Origin: Paraphaeosphaeria minitans
Lineage: Eukaryota; Ascomycota; Dothideomycetes; Pleosporales; Didymosphaeriaceae
Length of the DNA: 64,000 nt
NCBI GenBank assembly: GCA_015832175.1
Contig: WJXW01000013.1
Span: 124,001-188,000 of the forward strand
Direction: 5' to 3'
The notes below the pieces were generated by a model. The model ran no database searches, was not told where the DNA came from, and saw only the letters and a program-made list of their open reading frames with translations. Shown here piece by piece: positions 59,216-64,000 of the stretch (position 1 is its first letter; every line of letters starts with the position of its first letter). A program made the position numbers and the translations under genes.

Positions 59216-59554
59216 GCAAAGTTGTCACTTTTCAGACGTTAAAGCTATAGTGTTTTGTCTACCTTAATATTTCTAACTACACTAAGCCGTAGTCTAGTCC
59301 CTACTTAACTTCTTAAGTATAACACTTTATTAAACGCTTTCTCTTATTTCTCTAGCCTTATCTTTAAAAGTAGTAATATAGCGCAGTGCTCCTAGCTATC
59401 CTATATTGCTAGATTCTTTTAGATCTTACCCCTGCACTATCCGTAAAAAAAACGAGTCTTATTGTTAAAAACTTTAAAGCAGAAATAACATCTAAAAGAT
59501 AAATCTTTCCACTAAAAGACTAGGGACACATAAACACATTAATGTATTGGCCCC
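59216..59554. other. AT-rich spacer before element A2
   Basis: TA enrichment rises here. It is not recognisably part of the named families, and no coding signal was seen. The sequence immediately left of A2 is GCCCC (59550-59554), its expected left TSD. Confidence 0.45.
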
Positions 59555-60010
59555 TATTAAATCCAAGAGGGTAGCTAGTCCTAAAGGGTTAAGGTTAGTT
59601 CTTAGGCAGGAGTACTTACAGAAGGTAGAAGGTCTTATTAATATAATAGTATCTTACAAAGTGTAATAAGTTAACAATTTAGTCTACTAGAATCTAAATA
59701 ATAGATTAATAAACAGATTAAATATAAGTATAAGAAGCTTATTCTCGCGTTCCTATATACTAAGTAGTCCCACACGTCCTAGAATCCCATACGTCCTAGA
59801 GTCCTATACATCCTAGAGTCCTATACGTCCTAGAGTCCTGTGCGGGCGAGTCCTACGCATCCTAGAGTTCCTATATAGGCAAGGCCTATGCGGTCCTTAG
59901 GACCTTTAGGACCTATAACCTATTATTTAACTACTTAGTTAGCTAACTCTAGTAGACTAGTAGTCTAATAAGCTTACGCCCTACTACTTACGCATAGCTA
60001 GATTTTAATA
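59555..60010 (-). repeat. A2 3' LTR (456 bp)
   Basis: Begins TATTAAATCC and ends GATTTTAATA. Contains the ~18-bp CCTAGAGTCCTATA tandem at about 59770-59840, as in A1 and A3. Confidence 0.92.
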
Positions 60011-60149
60011 TTATCCTCCCCCTCTAAGCTTAATATCCTTATAAGTTAACTACCTATAAAGTTATTATCTTATTCTATCTAATATCGCCACAGTTAAGCT
60101 AATTATCTTAAGAAAGACTACATTTTTGTAATAGTTACCTATTTATACT

Positions 60150-60610
60150 ACGCTAGAAAAAAATATACTTATTATCTTTTTTCTTTACACTCTTAGTGTA
60201 CTAACTGCGTTAGATAGGAAAACTAGAAGTGTGAGCCTAAGGAGATCTCCTTACTAGATTATTTAAAAATAAATACTAAAATAGAGAGGTTAAAAAAGTT
60301 AGAGGCTAAAGAGGAGGTAAAGCTCTATATTAAAGAAGAGCTAGCTAAGACAGCTCTTCTTTACGCCTATTAGGCGTAAGAGAAGATAGTGCGCTTACAT
60401 AATTAGTAAAAGAAATTACATTAGAAAGAATAAGAATTATTTAATTATAGTATAAGTACTATAGATAAGTTAGAAGCGCTTAAGGCGCAGAAGGAGTTAG
60501 CGTAGGCTACTGCGTTAATAAATCCTAACGTACTATTAGGCGCTAAGGTAATTAACTAGTCTATTTTATAGGCTAGCCCTTATGCTAGTAGTAATTCCTA
60601 GGTGCGTTCT
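60150..60610 (+). pseudogene. A2 antisense ORF, Cys motif complete
   Basis: The best-preserved Cys motif of the A family: codons 60197 (TGT), 60206 (TGC) and 60230 (TGT), spacing x2 and x7. In the same frame follow P-K-E-I-S-L-L-D-Y-L-K-I, then I-E-R-L-K-K-L-E-A-K-E-E and, to about 60540, K-L-E-A-L-K-A-Q-K-E-L-A. No frameshift is needed across this region, only read-through of TAG codons. It runs against the end of pol. Confidence 0.68.
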
Positions 60611-60614
60611 AGTT

Positions 60615-62561
60615 ATTTCTAGTAGAATTCTTTAATCTTTTGCTAACAGTTTCCTAGATTATTTTTTAGTTCCTAGGTGTTTTCGCTATGTAGGTAACCT
60701 TTCCACTTAATAAGGTACATGTTATTATGCTAATTATATTCTAGAATTCTTTTAACCTTAAATTCTTTTTCTTCCTTAGTCTAGTAGTAGAAGGTGGTTT
60801 TAACTAGTGTATTAGGGTCTGCTAGTTCTAGTAGTAATACATAGAATACTAGGTATATCTTTGCATCTAGCGGTAGTTCTAACTTATAGTTTACTAGTAA
60901 TATTTACTTAGAAATATAAAATGGTCTAACCTTAATATAATTTAGTTTCTTGTGTTTCTTCTTTTAAGTTTAAAGGTTCTTTATAAGCAGATATACTTTA
61001 TCCCTTTTCTTTAGCTAAGGTGCCATTTTTTATTTTTAGTTTTAGTATAAAATTAATTACTGCTAAGCTTTCTTAAGATTCTCTTAGAGTTATTAGTGTA
61101 TTTTCTTTATATTTTCTACTATATCTATAGCTTCTTTTGCTTTAATTATCGTAGGAAATTATTAGTTAAAGAGATGTGGGTGTCTTCTATAGTTTATATA
61201 GAATAGTGTATATCCTAATACTGCTAATACTTTGTTATTATAGGCTAACTATGCTATAGGTAGTAATAAAACCTAGTTATTCTTCTAACTGTTACAGTAG
61301 ATGCGTAGGTACGTTTCTATAGTTTAGTTTATACGTTCTGTCTATCTGTCTATTTATAGATAGTAAGCTATTAATAGCTTTTGTTTTATTCTAAGTAGTG
61401 CTATAAGCGTTATCTAATAATTTAACGTGAATAGCTTGTCTCTGTTACTAATAATTATTTTCAGGATTCTATAGTGTCTAATTAGTCTATCTAGAATAAG
61501 AAAAGTAAGTTCTTTTGCCGTTATTCTTTTAAAGCATGGAATAAGCTTAACATATTTAGTTAGTTAGTAGACTACTACTAGTATACTGTTATATTTAATT
61601 CCTATTGTTAGATCCTTAGAGTTTAGAATTTCTATAATAAAATCTATAGTAATGTCTTCCTATAGTGCTGTTAGTATTCTAATTACTTACATCTCTCTAT
61701 ATTTAAGATATATACTGTGTTTGTTTCTTTAGCATTCTGTATATTTACAGATATAAGTTATTACAGCTTCCTTAATTCCTTTAAAGGTGTAATTCCTTTA
61801 GATAAGTTCTATTATTTTTGTAATGCCTAGGTGTCTGTACATAGGGTTATTGTGGTATTATTAGATAATCTTAGTCTATAGATGTTCTAGAACTTCTTAG
61901 TTAATTACTAAAAGTTAATTTAGTTCTGCTGTTAGTTCTAGAGATCTATCTTTAGCTTTGCGAAGGATTGCAGAGAAGGTTTTTGCCTTTTCTCCTACTA
62001 GATTACTTTGTTAGCTAAGAGCGTCTATTCTGCCATTTTCTTTTCTAGCTATATAGATAATTTTAAACTTATATTACCTAGTAGTTTATAACTATCTTTA
62101 TTATTATAGTGTAAGTTCTTTTGTTGTCGTGAACCTTAGAAGGTTCTTATAATCTGTGTAGATTTCTAGCGTTAAGTAACTAAGCGTATAAATCCTCTAG
62201 TGCTTTAAAGCTTTAATAATAGCGTAGAGTTCTTTATTATATATGTTATATTGTGTTTTAGCGTTATTAAATTTACATAAGTAATAGGCAATTAGGTGCC
62301 ATTTACTATTATATTCTTATTTAGCGTAGGCGCCTAGCGTAAGATCGCTAGCGTCTGTTTTAAAGCGTAGTAGTTTATTACTTCTAAAATAAATAAGGAT
62401 AGGTTCTATAATACATACTGTCTTAAGGAGTTAGAATAACATTCTATACTTATTTGTCTATTTAAAAGGTACGTCCTTTTTTATAAGATTTATTAAAGGT
62501 ATTATAACCTTTGCGTAATCTTAGATGAATTATTAGTTAAATCCACAGAATCCTAAGAATT
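60615..62561 (-). pseudogene. A2 pol, 3' part, RIP-inactivated
   Basis: Matches A1 from the chromodomain end (about 60720) through integrase (about 61300-61900) and RNase H (about 62350), up to sequence equivalent to A1 about 8885. There A3 interrupts it, at about AAGAATT. Confidence 0.85.
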
Positions 62562-63017
62562 TGTTAAATCCAAGAGGGTAGCTAGTCCTAAAGGGTTAAG
62601 GTTAGTTCTTAGGCAGGAGTACTTATAGAAGGTGGAAGGTTTTATTAATATAATAGTATCTTGTAAAGTGTAATAAGTTAATAATTTAGTCTACTAGAAT
62701 CTAAATAATAGATTAATAAACAGATTAAATATAAGTATAAGAAGCTTATTCTCGCGTTTCTATATACTAAGTAGTCCCACACGTCCCAGAATCCCATATG
62801 TCCTAGAGTCCTATACGTCCTAGAGTCCTATACGTTCTAGAGTCCCATATAGGCGAGTCCTACGCGTCCTAGAGTTCCTATATAGGCGAGGCCTATGCGG
62901 TCCTTAGGACCCTTAGGACCTATAACCTGTTATTTAACTACTTAGTTAGCTAACTCTAGTAGACTAGTAGTCTAATAAGCTCGCGCCCCGCTACTTACGC
63001 GCGGCTAGATCCTAATA
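62562..63017 (-). repeat. A3 3' LTR (456 bp)
   Basis: Same length as the other A LTRs. It keeps the TG start that A2 has lost, consistent with a younger or less mutated copy. Confidence 0.92.
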
Positions 63018-63149
63018 TTATTCTCCTCCTCTAAGCTTAATATCCTTATAAGTTAACTACCTATAAAGTTATTATCTTATTCTATTTAATATTGCTACAG
63101 TTAAGCTAATTATCTTAAGAAAGACTACGTTTTTATAATAATTACCTAT

Positions 63150-63610
63150 TTATACTGCGCTAAAAAGAAATATACTTATTATCTTTCTTCTTTATACTCT
63201 TAGTGTACTAACTATGTTAGATAAGGAAACTAAAAGTGTAAGCCTAAGAAGATCCCTTTACTAGATTATTTAAAAATAGATACTAAAATAGAAAGGTTAG
63301 AAAAGTTAGAGGCTAAAGAGAAGGTAAAGCTCTATATTAAAAAAGAACTAGCTAAGGCAGCTCTCCTTCGCGCTTATTAGGCACAAAAGAAAATAGCGCG
63401 CTTACATAATTAGTAAAAGAAATTACATTAGAAAGAATAAGAATTATTTAATTATAGTATAAGTACTATAGACAAGTTAGAAGCGCTTAAGGCGTAGGAG
63501 GAGTTAGCGTAGACTACTACGTTAATAAATCCTAACGCGCTGTTAGGCGCTAAGGTAATTAACTAGTCTATTTTATAGGCTAGCCCTTATACTAGTAGTA
63601 ATTCCTAGGT
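63150..63610 (+). pseudogene. A3 antisense ORF
   Basis: Cys motif codons are 63204 (Cys), 63213 (Tyr, TAT) and 63237 (Cys). The same Lys/Glu/Leu-rich stretch follows (I-E-R-L-E-K-L-E-A-K-E-K, then K-K-E-L-A-K-A-A-L). TAG codons sit at probable Gln positions. Confidence 0.65.
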
Positions 63611-63619
63611 ACGTCCTAG

Positions 63620-64000
63620 TTATTTCTAGTAGAATTTCTTAATCTTTTACTAATAGTTTCTTAGATTGTTTTTTAGTTCCTAGGTGTTTTCGCTATATAG
63701 GTAACCTTTCTACTTAATAAGGTACATGTTATTATGCTAATTGTATTCTAGAATTCTTTTAACCTTAAATTCATTTTCTTCCTTAGTCTAGTAGTAAAAG
63801 GTGGTTTTAACTAGTGTATTAGGGTCTGCTAGTTCTAGTAGTAATACGTAGAATACTAGGTGTATCTTTATATCTAGCGGTAGTTCTAACTTATAGTTCA
63901 CTAGTGATATTTGCTTAGAAATATAAAATAGTCTAACCTTAATATAATCTAGTTTCTTGTGTTTTTTCTTCTAAGTTTAAAGGTTCTTTATAAGCAGATA
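63620..64000 (-). pseudogene. A3 pol C-terminal fragment
   Basis: Matches the A1 chromodomain and integrase end (about 6960-7330). Runs off the window. Confidence 0.8.

Larger units (their letters stand above)
59555..64000 (-). mobile_element. Ty3/Gypsy chromovirus A2, partial, interrupted by A3
   Basis: The 3' LTR is 59555-60010 (456 bp, same length as in A1), followed by the purine tract (minus strand of about 60011-60026), the antisense ORF and pol up to 62561, where A3 begins. The rest of A2 is expected to the right of A3, outside the window. It faces the same way as A1. Confidence 0.85.
62562..64000 (-). mobile_element. Ty3/Gypsy chromovirus A3, partial, inserted in A2
   Basis: The 3' LTR 62562-63017 (456 bp) begins TGTTAAATCC and ends GATCCTAATA, preceded by the expected left TSD GAATT (62557-62561). 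The interior (antisense ORF, then pol 3' end) continues past the window edge. Being inserted in A2, it is younger than A2. Confidence 0.88.

Overview
The window looks like a chromosome segment of a filamentous ascomycete (Pezizomycotina; Dothideomycetes is a guess). It has two compartments. Positions 1-48450 and 59100-64000 are TA-rich, stop-ridden repeats that look like repeat-induced point mutation (RIP): CA/TG changed to TA, Gln codons read as TAG, Cys as Tyr, and LTR ends TG...CA read as TA...TA. Positions 48500-59100 form a normal-composition gene island with short GT-AG introns.

The left compartment (1-48450) is almost wholly nested LTR retrotransposons. I resolved them from matched LTR pairs and 5-bp target-site duplications (TSDs). 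Families are named here only for this report. A, B, H and I are Ty3/Gypsy chromoviruses (gag-protease-RT-RNaseH-integrase-chromodomain). D is a short element with gag/protease-like coding only. E is Ty1/Copia. G is a second Gypsy lineage. K is a solo LTR and F an unclassified insertion. The clearest nest is B (2456-18932, TSD TTTAG) containing D1 (3151-12916, TSD TTAAT) containing A1 (5879-12595, TSD AGTTG/AGTTA). Further right, I and E1 interrupt D4, and H interrupts the 3' LTR of D3. A2 and A3 (59555 to the window end) repeat the pattern, with A3 inside A2.

The most unusual signal is a second, antisense reading frame between the end of pol and the 3' LTR of A, B, H and I, running tail-to-tail with gag-pol. 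It encodes a small Cys motif (C-x2-C-x6/7-C) followed by a Lys/Glu/Leu-rich, coiled-coil-like stretch. Different copies have lost different cysteines. In B, removing D1 with one TSD copy restores both the frame and the Cys spacing.

The gene island holds: a mitochondrial K+/H+ exchange-related protein (Mit_KHE1 family, minus, one intron); a 160-bp-period GC-rich minisatellite in its divergent promoter region; an SRF1-like phospholipase D regulator (plus, one intron); a TatD-family metal hydrolase (minus); a broken short-chain dehydrogenase (plus); and an F-box protein (minus). The left edge of the island carries a 52-bp-period tandem repeat with a palindromic core. Nothing suggests the island genes form a pathway; they are ordinary housekeeping-type genes beside a transposon graveyard. 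No rRNA gene, confident tRNA gene or CRISPR array was seen.
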